From the NCBI RefSeq assembly GCF_003994465.1, contig NZ_RZNX01000007.1:130262-194261 (forward strand): DNA of 64,000 nucleotides. The letters are read 5' to 3'. Source of the DNA: Paenibacillus zeisoli (GTDB lineage Bacteria > Bacillota > Bacilli > Paenibacillales > Paenibacillaceae). Positions 39,166 through 48,624 of this stretch are shown piece by piece (the stretch's first letter is position 1; every line of letters starts with the position of its first letter). The notes under the pieces were generated by a model. That model searched no databases. It was given only the letters and a program-made list of their open reading frames with translations, and was not told where the DNA came from. A program made the position numbers and the translations under genes.

Positions 39166-40821
39166 TTAATACACAATCACTTTCGCTTTGATCTCGACGC
39201 CCTGATAGCTTGCCGTGAGTACGGTCTCACCGTGCCCGACCGCTGTAAGGTTACCTTCACTATCTACCACCGCAACTTTCGGATTCCCGGTAGAATAGGT
39301 TCCTTTTAAGGTAACGTCTTTCGTTCCGGCTCCATCTTTGATTGTTAGACGGGTATCCAGCGACTCGCCGGGCAGCAGACTGTATTCGTCTGAATCCAGC
39401 TTAAGCCCATTAACCGCGGGCTTGAACACATAAATTTTCGCAGTCACGGTTTGATCTTGATAGGAAGCATGAAGTGTCGTCTCACCTGGACGAATTCCGG
39501 TAATGTTCCCGGCCTCGTCAACCTGGACGATGCTTCTATCATCGATCACATATTTTCCCTGGGAGGTAACGTCCTTTGATCCGCCCTGTTGATCCTGAAC
39601 GATTAAATGGGTGTCCAGTGTATCGCCTGGAATCAGGCTATAGGAGATAGAATCTAACTTAAGCTGGACCTCCGGATGATCAGAGTCCGGTTCAGGAGCT
39701 TGCGGGGTTATTTTCACTAAATACCCGTACCCGTCCGAAGTTCCATATGTGGCAAATTCTTTGTTGGGGAGGGGAATCACTTGCTTCAAAAATTCTTGGG
39801 TCCAGCCTCCTCCCAAGTACTTGAAGTCCCCTTGGGTTCCATCCTCATGAAGGACAACAACATATTCATTCTCCAGGGCATGTGCAGCCATAATATTCCC
39901 CCCAATGTACAGATCCCCTTCTTTAGTAAGCTGTACATCTTCGACCGTAATATTGATTCCTGTCTCGATGTCCGTGCTCCACAGAACATGATCGTTCTGA
40001 TCGATTTTGGATGCCATAAGTGTATTTCCGGTTACCTTAACATCAATCAGGTTATGATCCGGCGCCTCAATCACGCGGCTTCCGCTGGGGAACAAGTCTG
40101 GGTTGCTTCGGTTCCATAATTCCTGACCTGACGAATCCAGCTTTGTAATCGTATATCCGGGAATTACATAACCTCCGTCCTGGGTTATCTGCAAAGTTGG
40201 ATTTGGCCCCGCCGGGTTATACGGATGGTAGCTCTCCCATATTAAATCCCCGCCAGCATTGAACTTCTTGATCATGACCTCTGAAGCCATATTTCTCTCG
40301 ACCTGGGCCGCAAGGATGTAACCGCCGTCTTCAGTAATGCGGAAGGATTGCAAGGAGCCAGACCGATTGCTGGAAAGTATTTTCGTGTCTAAATAGTGGC
40401 CTTCGGCATCTGTAGTTACCATGAAAAAGTCCGTAAGTTTGTACCAATCACTGGTTCCGGTGATAACAAATCCGCCATTATGAGCTTCCTGCAGGGAGCA
40501 ATTCGAATTTTCGGAGAAATACCGCTCAAAGCTTGAATTCGTTGGCAGCTCCGGTGTCAAAGTGCGGATCCATTCAATGGCTCCTTCTGAACTTGTCTTC
40601 GTCAAGATGAATTCCTTGTTTGTAGCCTGGAGCATCGCAAACCCGCCGTCCTTCGTATGTACTGCTTTTTTTGCGATTCCAGTCGTATCCTGTACCAATA
40701 CCCATCCATTTGCCGAATCGGCATAGGCTGGATTGAAGCTCCAGCTGATCATAAGGCTAAGCAACGCTAGTCCTGTTACCGCAATTCTTTTCCATTGAAA
40801 AAACGGCCGTGTAAGCTGCAC
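39166..40821 (-). CDS. Secreted protein with bacterial Ig-like (Big_2) domains
   Basis: A 551-residue exported protein. The signal peptide runs to about residue 35 with cleavage after AYA. Residues about 36-390 form repeated short beta units such as DGGFVITGTSDWY and DGGYVIPGYTITK, probably a beta-propeller-like fold. Two Big_2-type modules end the protein (LKLDSISYSLIPGDTLDT and LKLDSDEYSLLPGESLDT each open one). Function may be adhesion or cell-surface display; no enzyme motif or anchor is seen. I chose GTG at 40821, which follows GGAGGATGA and gives a clean signal peptide; a TTG at 40860 has no site. Confidence 0.8.
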   Translation of the reverse strand: MQLTRPFFQWKRIAVTGLALLSLMISWSFNPAYADSANGWVLVQDTTGIAKKAVHTKDGGFAMLQATNKEFILTKTSSEGAIEWIRTLTPELPTNSSFERYFSENSNCSLQEAHNGGFVITGTSDWYKLTDFFMVTTDAEGHYLDTKILSSNRSGSLQSFRITEDGGYILAAQVERNMASEVMIKKFNAGGDLIWESYHPYNPAGPNPTLQITQDGGYVIPGYTITKLDSSGQELWNRSNPDLFPSGSRVIEAPDHNLIDVKVTGNTLMASKIDQNDHVLWSTDIETGINITVEDVQLTKEGDLYIGGNIMAAHALENEYVVVLHEDGTQGDFKYLGGGWTQEFLKQVIPLPNKEFATYGTSDGYGYLVKITPQAPEPDSDHPEVQLKLDSISYSLIPGDTLDTHLIVQDQQGGSKDVTSQGKYVIDDRSIVQVDEAGNITGIRPGETTLHASYQDQTVTAKIYVFKPAVNGLKLDSDEYSLLPGESLDTRLTIKDGAGTKDVTLKGTYSTGNPKVAVVDSEGNLTAVGHGETVLTASYQGVEIKAKVIVY

Positions 40822-41091
40822 TGATATGTCATCCTCCGATTTTGAAAAAATAGGCTGCAATTCACTTCAATTGTATGGAATTGTATAAAAAAGAAGAATA
40901 GTTAATTCCTATTAATTAACTAGGATGAAACGGCTGTAAGCTGACGGATTACTGCATACTTAGGGGTTAATGGGCATTAGGAATCAAGCGGAATGGCCCC
41001 TTTTCCCTGCATTCTTTTCCATACGTCCCTCCCGTATATCCTCCCTGGTCTCACCATATACTTTGGAGAGAGAAGGGAAGGAGGCAAGGCC

Positions 41092-42006
41092 ATGGAATTC
41101 TGTGTGGTAACGGCTGCTGTGGGAAGCAAAAAAGAGGCAGACCGGTTCGCCCGTCTTATCCGGCGTAAGTTTAACGGTTTACATAGAGACAAATCGGAGT
41201 TCAAATTGAGCTTTGTTACTAGCGGCGATAGGATAAGTGCTGTATTTGAAGGAGATGAGACCGCCTACAGCTTTGCGAAGCGCTCAATTACAATCCGCGA
41301 GAAGCTGTCTTATGCCCTTGCTGAGTATGTGATTGCAGAGAAGGAAGCAGACATAGTAAGACGGCTAGTCTCCAGGGAATATGATTTTACAGAGGAAGAG
41401 GATCGGACGGTAATTGTGGACTCCTGTCTTCATTTACTTACCCCGGAGATTGAGGGAATAGAAGTACGCAACCGGCGGTGCGGACAGCTCGCGGTGCACA
41501 TTCGTCATTTTCTTGAAGAGAATACCGAACTGAATCTGGATGGATTTATGACTTTCCGGATGAAGGAGTATCTGGATCAGATCAGGGAAACTCTGGATTA
41601 TGTGGTCGATGAGTATTTGCTCGATAAGCAGTATGAGGAATTTATCGGCTTACTGAAATATTTCGTGCATTTTCAGGAGACTCAGATCGAAGTGGTGCAC
41701 TTGATGCACACGGGCGGAAGTGAGTTTACGATATATAACGAACACATGATGCCGCTCGAAGCCGCCGTAGTGGAAGGGGTTGTAGCCCGAATCGCCGATA
41801 ACGAGCTTGAGCTTGAGGATGTCATTGTCAGCTCGCTCATCTCCTTGTCCCCTGGCCGGATCATTGTTCACACCCGGGAACCGGAGATACAGATCATTTC
41901 GACAATCCGGCAAATTTTTGGAGAACGGATTGAAATGTGCGAATACTGCCCGCGGTGCAAGGCATCTCTTGATAGAGGGCGCAAGCAGGGGAACCAGGGG
42001 CCGTAA
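41092..42006 (+). CDS. ytxC: YtxC-like protein
   Basis: A 304-residue protein that matches YtxC by content and place: ytxC lies directly upstream of thrS in B. subtilis. Blocks include SYALAEYVIAEKEADIVRRLV, GFMTFRMKEYLDQIRETLDYVVDEYLL and SLSPGRIIVH. YtxC is reported as sporulation-related, with unknown function. It is cytoplasmic, mostly helical. Near the C-terminus CEYCPRC is a small CxxC-type motif. The ATG at 41092 has AAGGAGG upstream; the frame to 40993 lacks a site. Confidence 0.85.
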   Translation: MEFCVVTAAVGSKKEADRFARLIRRKFNGLHRDKSEFKLSFVTSGDRISAVFEGDETAYSFAKRSITIREKLSYALAEYVIAEKEADIVRRLVSREYDFTEEEDRTVIVDSCLHLLTPEIEGIEVRNRRCGQLAVHIRHFLEENTELNLDGFMTFRMKEYLDQIRETLDYVVDEYLLDKQYEEFIGLLKYFVHFQETQIEVVHLMHTGGSEFTIYNEHMMPLEAAVVEGVVARIADNELELEDVIVSSLISLSPGRIIVHTREPEIQIISTIRQIFGERIEMCEYCPRCKASLDRGRKQGNQGP

Positions 42007-42040
42007 TGGGCAGTATGCCGTACAAAAGGGGCTGCACACC

Positions 42041-42070
42041 TTGACTGGTCTTCATTTGTAACGATATAAT
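42041..42070 (+). promoter_or_regulatory. Sigma-A promoter of thrS
   Basis: TTGACT at 42041-42046, 18 nt, TATAAT at 42065-42070. RNA starts near 42077, giving a leader of about 350 nt that contains the T-box. Confidence 0.75.
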
Positions 42071-42076
42071 AACTGA

Positions 42077-42385
42077 AGAAATTGTATTTTTAGGAACAGC
42101 CATGATAAAGATATGGAATAAGGTACAACGGAACGTGCAGAGAGAGGAACCTAGGCTGAAATTTCCTCCGCTTCGACTTTATTCTACCCCTTTGTAGCTG
42201 CGGCTCCGAACACATTCGGATCTTCGATTCGAATTCAGTAAGAACCGCCGGATCATTCACGTTACAGAATGCTAATGAAGGACTTCAGCTGTGAAGATCA
42301 TTATCCATTACAGCGATAGTCAAATTAGGGTGGAACCACGGGTAATCATACACTCGTCCCTTTTTGGGGCGGGTGTTTTTTGTTG
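42077..42385 (+). ncRNA. T-box leader of thrS
   Basis: The conserved T-box sequence AGGGTGGAACCACGGG is at 42327-42342, followed by the terminator ACACTCGTCCC/GGGGCGGGTGT (42349-42376) and a run of six T. Upstream stem-I-like elements include GGAACCTAGGCTG. Uncharged tRNA-Thr should stabilise the antiterminator and let thrS be read. I could not place the specifier triplet with confidence. Confidence 0.93.
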
Positions 42386-42425
42386 TCCGCTTCGATGAAG
42401 AACGGATTTATTTTGGAGGAGGAAG

Positions 42426-44369
42426 ATGAACATGGCAGTATCTATTAAATTGCCGGACGGCTCCGTACGGGAGTATGCCGAAGGCAGCACTTTTGAAGAT
42501 GTGGCAGCATCCATCAGCAGTGGTCTCCGCAAGAACGCTGTTGGCGGCAAGCTGAATGGACAAGTGGTTGATCTGAATACGAAGCTGGTTGAAGGTGCGC
42601 AAATTGAAATTATCACCCTGGATTCCCAGGATGGACTTGAGATGATGCGTCACAGCTCAGCCCACTTGCTGGCACAGGCGGTAAAGCGTCTGTTCGGCAA
42701 TAAGGAAGTCAAGCTTGGAATCGGGCCGGTTATTGAGGACGGCTTCTATTATGATATGGATCTGGAACACCCGCTTAATCCCGAAGATCTGCAGAAGATC
42801 GAGAAAGAAATGGAGCGCATCATCGGCGAGAATCTGCCGATTACCCGCCGCGAAGTAAGCCGTCAGGAAGCTCTGGATATTTTTGCGGAGCTTGAAGATC
42901 CTTATAAGCTGGAGCTTATTCGTGATCTTCCGGAAGACAGCATTATCACCATTTATGATCAAGGCGAGTTCTTCGATCTGTGCCGCGGCCCTCACGTGCC
43001 TTCCACTGGCAAGATCAAAGTGTTCAAGCTGCTCAGCGTAGCTGGCGCTTACTGGCGCGGGAACAGCAAGAACAAAATGCTGCAGCGGATCTATGGTACG
43101 GCGTTCGTGAAGAAGGCGGAGCTTGATAATCACCTCCACCTGCTTGAAGAAGCGAAGAAGCGCGATCACCGCAAGCTCGGCAAAGAGCTGAAGATCTTCA
43201 CCTTCTCGAATCTTGTTGGACAAGGTCTGCCAATCTGGCTGCCGAACGGGGCGAAGCTGCGCCGCACGCTGGAGCGTTACATTGTTGATCTTGAAGAAAG
43301 ACTTGGCTACCAGCATGTATACACTCCAGTAATGGGGAACGTGGAGCTGTACAAAACATCAGGTCACTGGGAACACTACCAAGAGGATATGTTCCCTAAG
43401 ATGGTTCTCGATAACGAGGAGCTCGTTCTTCGTCCGATGAACTGCCCTCACCATATGATGGTCTACAAGAGCGATATGCGTTCTTACCGTGATCTTCCAG
43501 TCCGGATCGCGGAGCTGGGTCTGATGCATCGTTATGAAATGTCCGGGGCGTTAACCGGGCTGCATCGTGTTCGTGCCATGACACTGAACGATGCGCATAT
43601 CTTCTGCCGTCCGGATCAGATTAAGGATGAGTTCGCGCGCGTCATCCGTCTGATCCAGCATGTATACGATGACTTCGGAATTCGCGATTACCGCTTCCGT
43701 CTGTCTTACCGTGATCCTCAGGATACGGAGAAATACTTCCAGAACGATGAGATGTGGGAAATGTCCCAACGCATGCTGCGTGAGGTTGTGGAGTCGTTGG
43801 ATATTCCGTTCTTTGAAGCGGAAGGCGAAGCGGCCTTCTATGGCCCTAAGCTGGATGTGCAGATCAAGACGGCTCTTGGCAAGGAAGAGACGCTGTCCAC
43901 CGTACAGCTGGACTTCTTGCTGCCTGAACGCTTCGAGCTTGAGTATGTTGGCGATGACGGTCAGAAGCACCGTCCTGTTGTAATCCACCGTGGAATCATC
44001 AGTACTATGGAGCGCATGACCGCCTTCCTGCTGGAGAACTTTGCTGGGTCACTTCCGCTCTGGTTGTCTCCTATACAGGCGAAGGTCATTCCGGTATCGG
44101 GTGCTTTTGACGACTATGCACGTGAAGTCATTGAGAAGCTGCAATCCAGCGGCATTCGTGTAGAAGCGGACCTGCGTAACGAGAAGCTGGGCTACAAGAT
44201 TCGTGAGGCTCAGCTGGAGAAGGTTCCGTACATGTTCATCGTTGGTGAGAACGAGAAGAACAGTGCTTCCGTCTCGGTTCGTAAGCGCGGTGAAGGGGAT
44301 ATTGGCGCCAAGACGATTGACGAGACTGTGGCTTTGCTGCAGGAAGAGATTCGCAATCACGTTATTTAG
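42426..44369 (+). CDS. thrS: Threonyl-tRNA synthetase
   Basis: A 647-residue class II synthetase with full domain set: N-terminal TGS (1-65), the second additional domain with the [11 protein letters not shown] zinc-editing motif (HxxxH, about 77-87), the catalytic core with [10 protein letters not shown] (zinc Cys/His) and [12 protein letters not shown] (motif 3), and a C-terminal anticodon-binding domain from about 545. It charges tRNA-Thr and clears Ser-tRNA. GGAGGAGGAAG is just before the ATG at 42426; a second ATG at 42432 is possible. Controlled by the T-box upstream. Confidence 0.98.
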   Translation: MNMAVSIKLPDGSVREYAEGSTFEDVAASISSGLRKNAVGGKLNGQVVDLNTKLVEGAQIEIITLDSQDGLEMMRHSSAHLLAQAVKRLFGNKEVKLGIGPVIEDGFYYDMDLEHPLNPEDLQKIEKEMERIIGENLPITRREVSRQEALDIFAELEDPYKLELIRDLPEDSIITIYDQGEFFDLCRGPHVPSTGKIKVFKLLSVAGAYWRGNSKNKMLQRIYGTAFVKKAELDNHLHLLEEAKKRDHRKLGKELKIFTFSNLVGQGLPIWLPNGAKLRRTLERYIVDLEERLGYQHVYTPVMGNVELYKTSGHWEHYQEDMFPKMVLDNEELVLRPMNCPHHMMVYKSDMRSYRDLPVRIAELGLMHRYEMSGALTGLHRVRAMTLNDAHIFCRPDQIKDEFARVIRLIQHVYDDFGIRDYRFRLSYRDPQDTEKYFQNDEMWEMSQRMLREVVESLDIPFFEAEGEAAFYGPKLDVQIKTALGKEETLSTVQLDFLLPERFELEYVGDDGQKHRPVVIHRGIISTMERMTAFLLENFAGSLPLWLSPIQAKVIPVSGAFDDYAREVIEKLQSSGIRVEADLRNEKLGYKIREAQLEKVPYMFIVGENEKNSASVSVRKRGEGDIGAKTIDETVALLQEEIRNHVI

Positions 44370-44481
44370 GACGAGTTAATCTGTTAACCCAATTGCTGTA
44401 ATACTTTCGTTAAACTGGATATAGGCTAGTATAAAATGCGGTGCATCTGGAGAACCTCTCGAATAAGGGGGAGATATTCAT

Positions 44482-45270
44482 ATGCATCGCATTTATTTTT
44501 GGAGAAAATTCAGTATTACACTGACGATGGCCATGATTATATTCAGTCTGGTGTTACCTGACAGCACGATATACGCAAGCGAGTTCAAGCCGTTATCTCT
44601 GTTCGAACGGTTTGTTAGCAAAGCTTTGGAATTTAGTGAATCTCATAGTAAGAAAGATAGCAGCAGGAAGAGTCCTATTGTTAAAAGCAGCAGCACGGCA
44701 ATGCATCCCAATTGGGTGGTAGTCCCATCATTTCGTGATCGTGTCCGGAAGTTAGAGAATCAAAGCAAGAAGAGACCCGTGAGATCATCCGTGCAGATTA
44801 ACCGGGGCAACCCATCGACGACCGTGCTCGCTGCACCTGATGACGAGCGGGTAATCAGAACCGTATCGGTTATGGCAACAGGATATACTGCAGGCATTGA
44901 ATCTACCGGTAAAAACAGGAATCATCCGCAGTATGGCATTACGTATTCAGGCGTTAAAGTGCGAAGAGATAAGCGGACCGTGTCGACCATCGCAGCCGAT
45001 CTCAGGGTGTTCCCGATCGGTACCATTCTGTATATTCCCGGCTATGGATATGGGGTTGTGGCCGACAAGGGATCGGCGATCAAAGGAAAGAAGATCGACC
45101 TCTATTTCTCCACTACGAAGCAGGTGTACAAAGAGTGGGGCAAGAAGAAGGTTGAGGTTCAAGTGGTAAAGCGCGGCCGAGGTAAGCTGACAGAGGCCAT
45201 GCTTAAGGAGCTTGGACAAGTCATGCAGGTGAACAAAGAGGTTCCTGTGGATGTGTGGGAAAGTGCATAA
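44482..45270 (+). CDS. Secreted 3D-domain protein
   Basis: A 262-residue exported protein. A signal peptide (about 1-33, ending near IYASE) is followed by a basic, Ser-rich linker and a 3D domain (about 132-235). The domain shows [35 protein letters not shown] and KIDLYF, with the three Asp residues typical of the fold. Related YocH/YuiC/MltA-like proteins cut peptidoglycan or act in germination. AGGGGGAGA precedes the ATG. A cell-wall role is likely; catalysis is not proven. Confidence 0.85.
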   Translation: MHRIYFWRKFSITLTMAMIIFSLVLPDSTIYASEFKPLSLFERFVSKALEFSESHSKKDSSRKSPIVKSSSTAMHPNWVVVPSFRDRVRKLENQSKKRPVRSSVQINRGNPSTTVLAAPDDERVIRTVSVMATGYTAGIESTGKNRNHPQYGITYSGVKVRRDKRTVSTIAADLRVFPIGTILYIPGYGYGVVADKGSAIKGKKIDLYFSTTKQVYKEWGKKKVEVQVVKRGRGKLTEAMLKELGQVMQVNKEVPVDVWESA

Positions 45271-45294
45271 TGGATCACCCTGTTAACCATACTA
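45265..45294 (+). promoter_or_regulatory. Consensus-like sigma-G promoter
   Basis: GCATA at 45265-45269, exactly 18 nt, CATACTA at 45288-45294. This is a full match to gnATR-N18-cATnnTA. It overlaps the end of the 3D-domain gene and reads into the SASP gene at 45344. Confidence 0.7.
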
Positions 45295-45343
45295 TGGACT
45301 GGGTGCTCAAGTACCCTGCAATTATCACAGGAGGTGACACAAT

Positions 45344-45637
45344 ATGCCACGCAACAATCAAATGAATCAAGGCAGCATGGGTGGACAAGGTAAATCCCTT
45401 ACTCCGAATGAGAAATACGATGCAGAGTTTGCAGTGGAGACGGGTAACATGAATACTGTAGCCCAAAAGGCTAGAGCTTCTCACGCTGAGGGTCAGACTC
45501 ACACAAACTCCCAGACACCGGATGAGAAATTCAATGCAGAGTTTGCTGAAGAGAGCAACAGTTCAAACAAACTGGGCTCTTTGAACAACAATTCTGTGCA
45601 GAACAGCCGTCAAAGCCGCAGCCGCCGCAACAGCTAA
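45344..45637 (+). CDS. sspE: Gamma-type small acid-soluble spore protein
   Basis: A 97-residue Asn/Gln/Ser-rich protein. Two repeats, TPNEKYDAEFAVET and TPDEKFNAEFAEES, carry the germination-protease-type site (E-F-A-x-E), as in SspE. Gamma-type SASPs do not bind DNA; they are an amino-acid store broken down in outgrowth. AGGAGGTGA lies 7 nt before the ATG. A consensus sigma-G promoter is upstream and a strong terminator downstream, so it is a forespore single-gene unit. Confidence 0.93.
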   Translation: MPRNNQMNQGSMGGQGKSLTPNEKYDAEFAVETGNMNTVAQKARASHAEGQTHTNSQTPDEKFNAEFAEESNSSNKLGSLNNNSVQNSRQSRSRRNS

Positions 45638-45649
45638 TCCGCTGCGCCA

Positions 45650-45688
45650 AAGAAGCTGTCCCATCGTTAGATGGGGCAGCTTCTTTAT
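45650..45688 (+). terminator. Intrinsic terminator of the SASP gene
   Basis: AAGAAGCTGTCCCATC at 45650-45665 pairs with GATGGGGCAGCTTCTT at 45670-45685, with one G-T pair, followed by TATATTTGT. Confidence 0.85.
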
Positions 45689-45730
45689 ATTTGTAGAGCC
45701 TCACCTCTTAATATGGTAAAAAAATCAAAT

Positions 45731-45754
45731 GGCCTCGGTCTCAAGACCGAGGCC
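45731..45754. repeat. Perfect 10-bp-arm palindrome
   Basis: GGCCTCGGTC at 45731-45740 is the exact reverse complement of 45745-45754, with a TCAA loop. On the minus strand it is followed by ATTTGATTTTTTT, so it could stop RNA coming from the right. No minus-strand gene lies there. It may also be a protein site or attenuator before liaF. Confidence 0.7.
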
Positions 45755-45842
45755 AAGCTCAACCTCACGCCGCTGTTGCAGTTCACCATTCCTGGTGTAC
45801 ACTTAAGTCAAGCTAAAGTTTACATCATTTGGAGGCGTGTTT

Positions 45843-46811
45843 ATGGGAAATCATTTTGGTAGGTATATGGGCGGCCTTGTATTAATCGGAATCGGTTCGC
45901 TCTTTCTGCTGAATCAGCTTGGTTACACAGAGATCAGCATTGGATACATTTTCTCAACCTTTTGGCCGGTCCTTGTGATTATTGCTGGACTTACCCAGGT
46001 GTTTAACGGTAGACGTTACGGTTCTTCAGCTATAGGTGGTCTGATTGTCACTGTTGTCGGTATGTACTTTCTTGGAAGAAATCTGGATGTGATTGATTTG
46101 TCTCCAGGCGAGTTCTTCCGGTTCTTCGGTCCGGCTGCACTTATCCTAGGAGGGCTGTGCATTTTGTTCAAGCCGAGACATGGCTCATCGCGCAGGGAAC
46201 GTCGCAGGGATCGCCACAATCACGAGACCCCATTCCCTCCGGAGCCGCCTTATCCACCTTATCCACCTTATCCACCTACTCAGCCTCCATTTCACCCGGA
46301 GATGAAATCCCCGCTGGATGAGGCCTTTGGAGAGAAATTCGGTGAAAAGCCACCTGCCCAGCCTATGAATCCGTGGGAGGATAAAGGGAAATCCAATCAC
46401 TATAATTATGGTAACTCCTACAATGGACATGAGCGGATTAACAAATCGGGCTTTATCGGTGACGTGCATATTGGACGTGATTATTTCGAATTGAAGCCAA
46501 CGAACGTCTCTCATTTTATCGGAGATACAATCATTGACCTTACCAAAGCTCAGATCCCTTATGGAGAGACCCAGATTAATGTGTCAGCCTTTATTGGTGA
46601 TGTGAAGGTGTTCATGCCTGATGAAATGGATGTGGCTATCACGGTCAGCTCCAGTTCGTTCATCGGGGATATGAAGGTGCTGAATGAGAAGCAGGGGGGC
46701 TTCCTCAGTAATGTACAATCCAGTTCGCCACATTATGGTGAAGCCAGCCGCAAAGTGAAGCTCGTCGTCAGTGTCTTTGTTGGAGATGTTCGAGTGAATA
46801 TGGTGGGCTAA
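45843..46811 (+). CDS. liaF: LiaF-like membrane regulator
   Basis: A 322-residue protein. The N-terminal 110 residues have four short membrane segments of the LiaF/LiaI type (YMGGLVLIGIGSLFLL and on). A charged and Pro-rich linker follows (PPYPPYPPYPPT, about 138-150). The C-terminal LiaF domain shows repeated beta turns: SGFIGDVHIG, SHFIGDTIIDL, SAFIGDVKVF, SSFIGDMKVL and SVFVGDVRVN. LiaF inhibits the LiaS-LiaR pair unless envelope stress occurs. GGAGG lies 7 nt before the ATG at 45843. It forms an operon with liaS and liaR. Confidence 0.92.
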   Translation: MGNHFGRYMGGLVLIGIGSLFLLNQLGYTEISIGYIFSTFWPVLVIIAGLTQVFNGRRYGSSAIGGLIVTVVGMYFLGRNLDVIDLSPGEFFRFFGPAALILGGLCILFKPRHGSSRRERRRDRHNHETPFPPEPPYPPYPPYPPTQPPFHPEMKSPLDEAFGEKFGEKPPAQPMNPWEDKGKSNHYNYGNSYNGHERINKSGFIGDVHIGRDYFELKPTNVSHFIGDTIIDLTKAQIPYGETQINVSAFIGDVKVFMPDEMDVAITVSSSSFIGDMKVLNEKQGGFLSNVQSSSPHYGEASRKVKLVVSVFVGDVRVNMVG

Positions 46812-46813
46812 AT

Positions 46814-47860
46814 ATGATGCTGCGAAATCTTAGAAGCACCAAGTGGGAGCTGCTGTTCTACTTTCTCCTGACCGGAAGTATGGCAGCGGCAGCCCTTTTT
46901 GTCCTTAATTCATCGGGATATATTCAGATTACGAATCCTCATATGTGGGTTTATTACGTCGTGGGAATAGTAGCTTTCTCGATCATTATTGGGTATCTTG
47001 CCGGACAACGCATCCAGCGGAGGATCGATGTGCTGCATTTGAATATGCTGCAGGTGGCCAAGGGAAATCTTCATGTCAGGATGCCTTCGATTCCAGATCC
47101 CACCTTTGCCGGTGTTTATCTGGAGTTCAATACCATGATGGCGGCTGTTGAGAAAAAGATGCAGCTCCTTCAGCAGCTTGGGGAGCAGGAGGTCATCGAG
47201 AAGGAGCAGGCTTCCGAGAAGGCTGTGCTTGAAGAGCGGCGCAGATTGGCCAGAGATCTGCACGATACCGTCAGTCAGCAGCTTTTTGCTATACATATGG
47301 CAGCGTCATCGCTGCCCAAGGTACTCGAGATTAATAAGGAACAGGCCTCGGCAGTCATGGAGCAGTTGATTCAGATGTCACAGATTGCCCAGAAGCAGAT
47401 GAGAGCTCTCATTGCCCAGTTAAGACCGATGGAGCTCGTAGACAAAACCTTGTCTGAGGCACTGGATCAATGGTTCCCGGATTACTGCCGCCAGAATAAC
47501 CTGAAAGGTATGAAGGAACTAGAGATCCAGGGTCAGCTGTCCGATGCCAAGGAGCATCAGCTCTTCCTCATTATTCAAGAAGCTATGGCGAATATTGTCA
47601 AGCATGCTGGAGCGAACCTGGTCAGTCTGTCGCTGCGCGAAGGGCCGAGGCAGGTTGTATTAAGTATTAGTGATGATGGGCAGGGCTTCAGTTCCAATTA
47701 CCAACGGCAGGGCTCCTACGGTCTAATGACCATGCGTGAGCGAGCCGAGAAGCTGGGCGGTCATGTTGAAGTGATCAGCAAGCCTGGAGCAGGAACGACT
47801 ATACGTGTACATATTCCTAAATTTGAAGAACGGGAAGAGAGCGATGAATATGAGCGGTGA
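46814..47860 (+). CDS. liaS: LiaS-like sensor histidine kinase
   Basis: A 348-residue NarL-class kinase: two membrane helices (about 11-31 and 42-62), a HAMP-like linker, and a HisKA_3 domain with ERRRLARDLHDTVSQQL, in which the phospho-His lies in LHDT. The ATPase part has EAMANIVKHAGA (N box), SDDGQGF and GLMTMRERAEKLGG. It senses cell-envelope damage together with LiaF and phosphorylates LiaR. Start ATG at 46814, 2 nt after liaF stop; the second ATG is next to it. Its end overlaps liaR. Confidence 0.93.
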   Translation: MMLRNLRSTKWELLFYFLLTGSMAAAALFVLNSSGYIQITNPHMWVYYVVGIVAFSIIIGYLAGQRIQRRIDVLHLNMLQVAKGNLHVRMPSIPDPTFAGVYLEFNTMMAAVEKKMQLLQQLGEQEVIEKEQASEKAVLEERRRLARDLHDTVSQQLFAIHMAASSLPKVLEINKEQASAVMEQLIQMSQIAQKQMRALIAQLRPMELVDKTLSEALDQWFPDYCRQNNLKGMKELEIQGQLSDAKEHQLFLIIQEAMANIVKHAGANLVSLSLREGPRQVVLSISDDGQGFSSNYQRQGSYGLMTMRERAEKLGGHVEVISKPGAGTTIRVHIPKFEEREESDEYER

Positions 47861-48506
47861 AACGGTGAAGGTTATGATTGTGGATGACCATGACATGGTT
47901 CGGATGGGACTGAAAACTTACCTGATGCTGGATCCCCGGTTTCAGGTTATTGCGGAGGCGAGTGACGGTCAGCAGGCGGTTGATAGGTTAACCGGAACGG
48001 AAGGCGGGGTTATGCCGGACCTTATTCTAATGGATTTGATGATGCCGGTTATGAACGGGGCTGAAGCCACTAAAGCGCTGCTTGCCCGTTTTCCCAATCT
48101 GAAGATTGTTATCTTGACCAGCTTTCTGGAGGATGACCTTGTTGTTAAGGCTATAGAAGCCGGAGCGGTCAGTTATGTTCTTAAGACGGTATCCGCAGAG
48201 GAACTGATCTATGCGCTGCAGGGTGCTTTTAAGGGCATGCCAGTCATGACAGGAGATGTGGCGCAGGCACTGACACGCGGTCTTCGTCAGCGGACCGTTC
48301 AGAATGATGATTCCGGCTTGACCGAGCGCGAGAAGGAAGTGCTGCTTCTGATCGCCGAAGGCAAGACGAATAAGGACATTGGAGAGGAGCTCCATATCAG
48401 CATCAAGACCGTGAAGACGCATGTTAGCAATCTATTAATGAAATGCGAACTCGAGGATCGTACACAGCTGGCAATCTATGCGCACCGCCAAGGGTGGGTT
48501 TCTTAG
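47844..48506 (+). CDS. liaR: LiaR-like response regulator
   Basis: A 220-residue NarL/LuxR-type regulator. The receiver (1-122) has VDDHD (acidic pocket), the phospho-acceptor Asp in LILMDLMMP, Thr in ILTSF and Lys in VLKTVS. The LuxR helix-turn-helix (about 150-210) has LTEREKEVLLLIAEGKTNKDI and HISIKTVKTHV. It overlaps liaS by 17 nt, or 11 nt if the ATG at 47850 is used. It likely activates envelope-stress genes, perhaps including the htrA gene just downstream. Confidence 0.93.
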   Translation: MNMSGETVKVMIVDDHDMVRMGLKTYLMLDPRFQVIAEASDGQQAVDRLTGTEGGVMPDLILMDLMMPVMNGAEATKALLARFPNLKIVILTSFLEDDLVVKAIEAGAVSYVLKTVSAEELIYALQGAFKGMPVMTGDVAQALTRGLRQRTVQNDDSGLTEREKEVLLLIAEGKTNKDIGEELHISIKTVKTHVSNLLMKCELEDRTQLAIYAHRQGWVS

Positions 48507-48624
48507 AGCCGCAAGGTTTATCTCCTTTTTAATTGTTTTTAAGGTACGTTTAAGGTTTATAGTACACAATAAGAACAAGTAAACAAGATCCCTTACACTT
48601 ATGGGATAAGGAGGATAATTAACC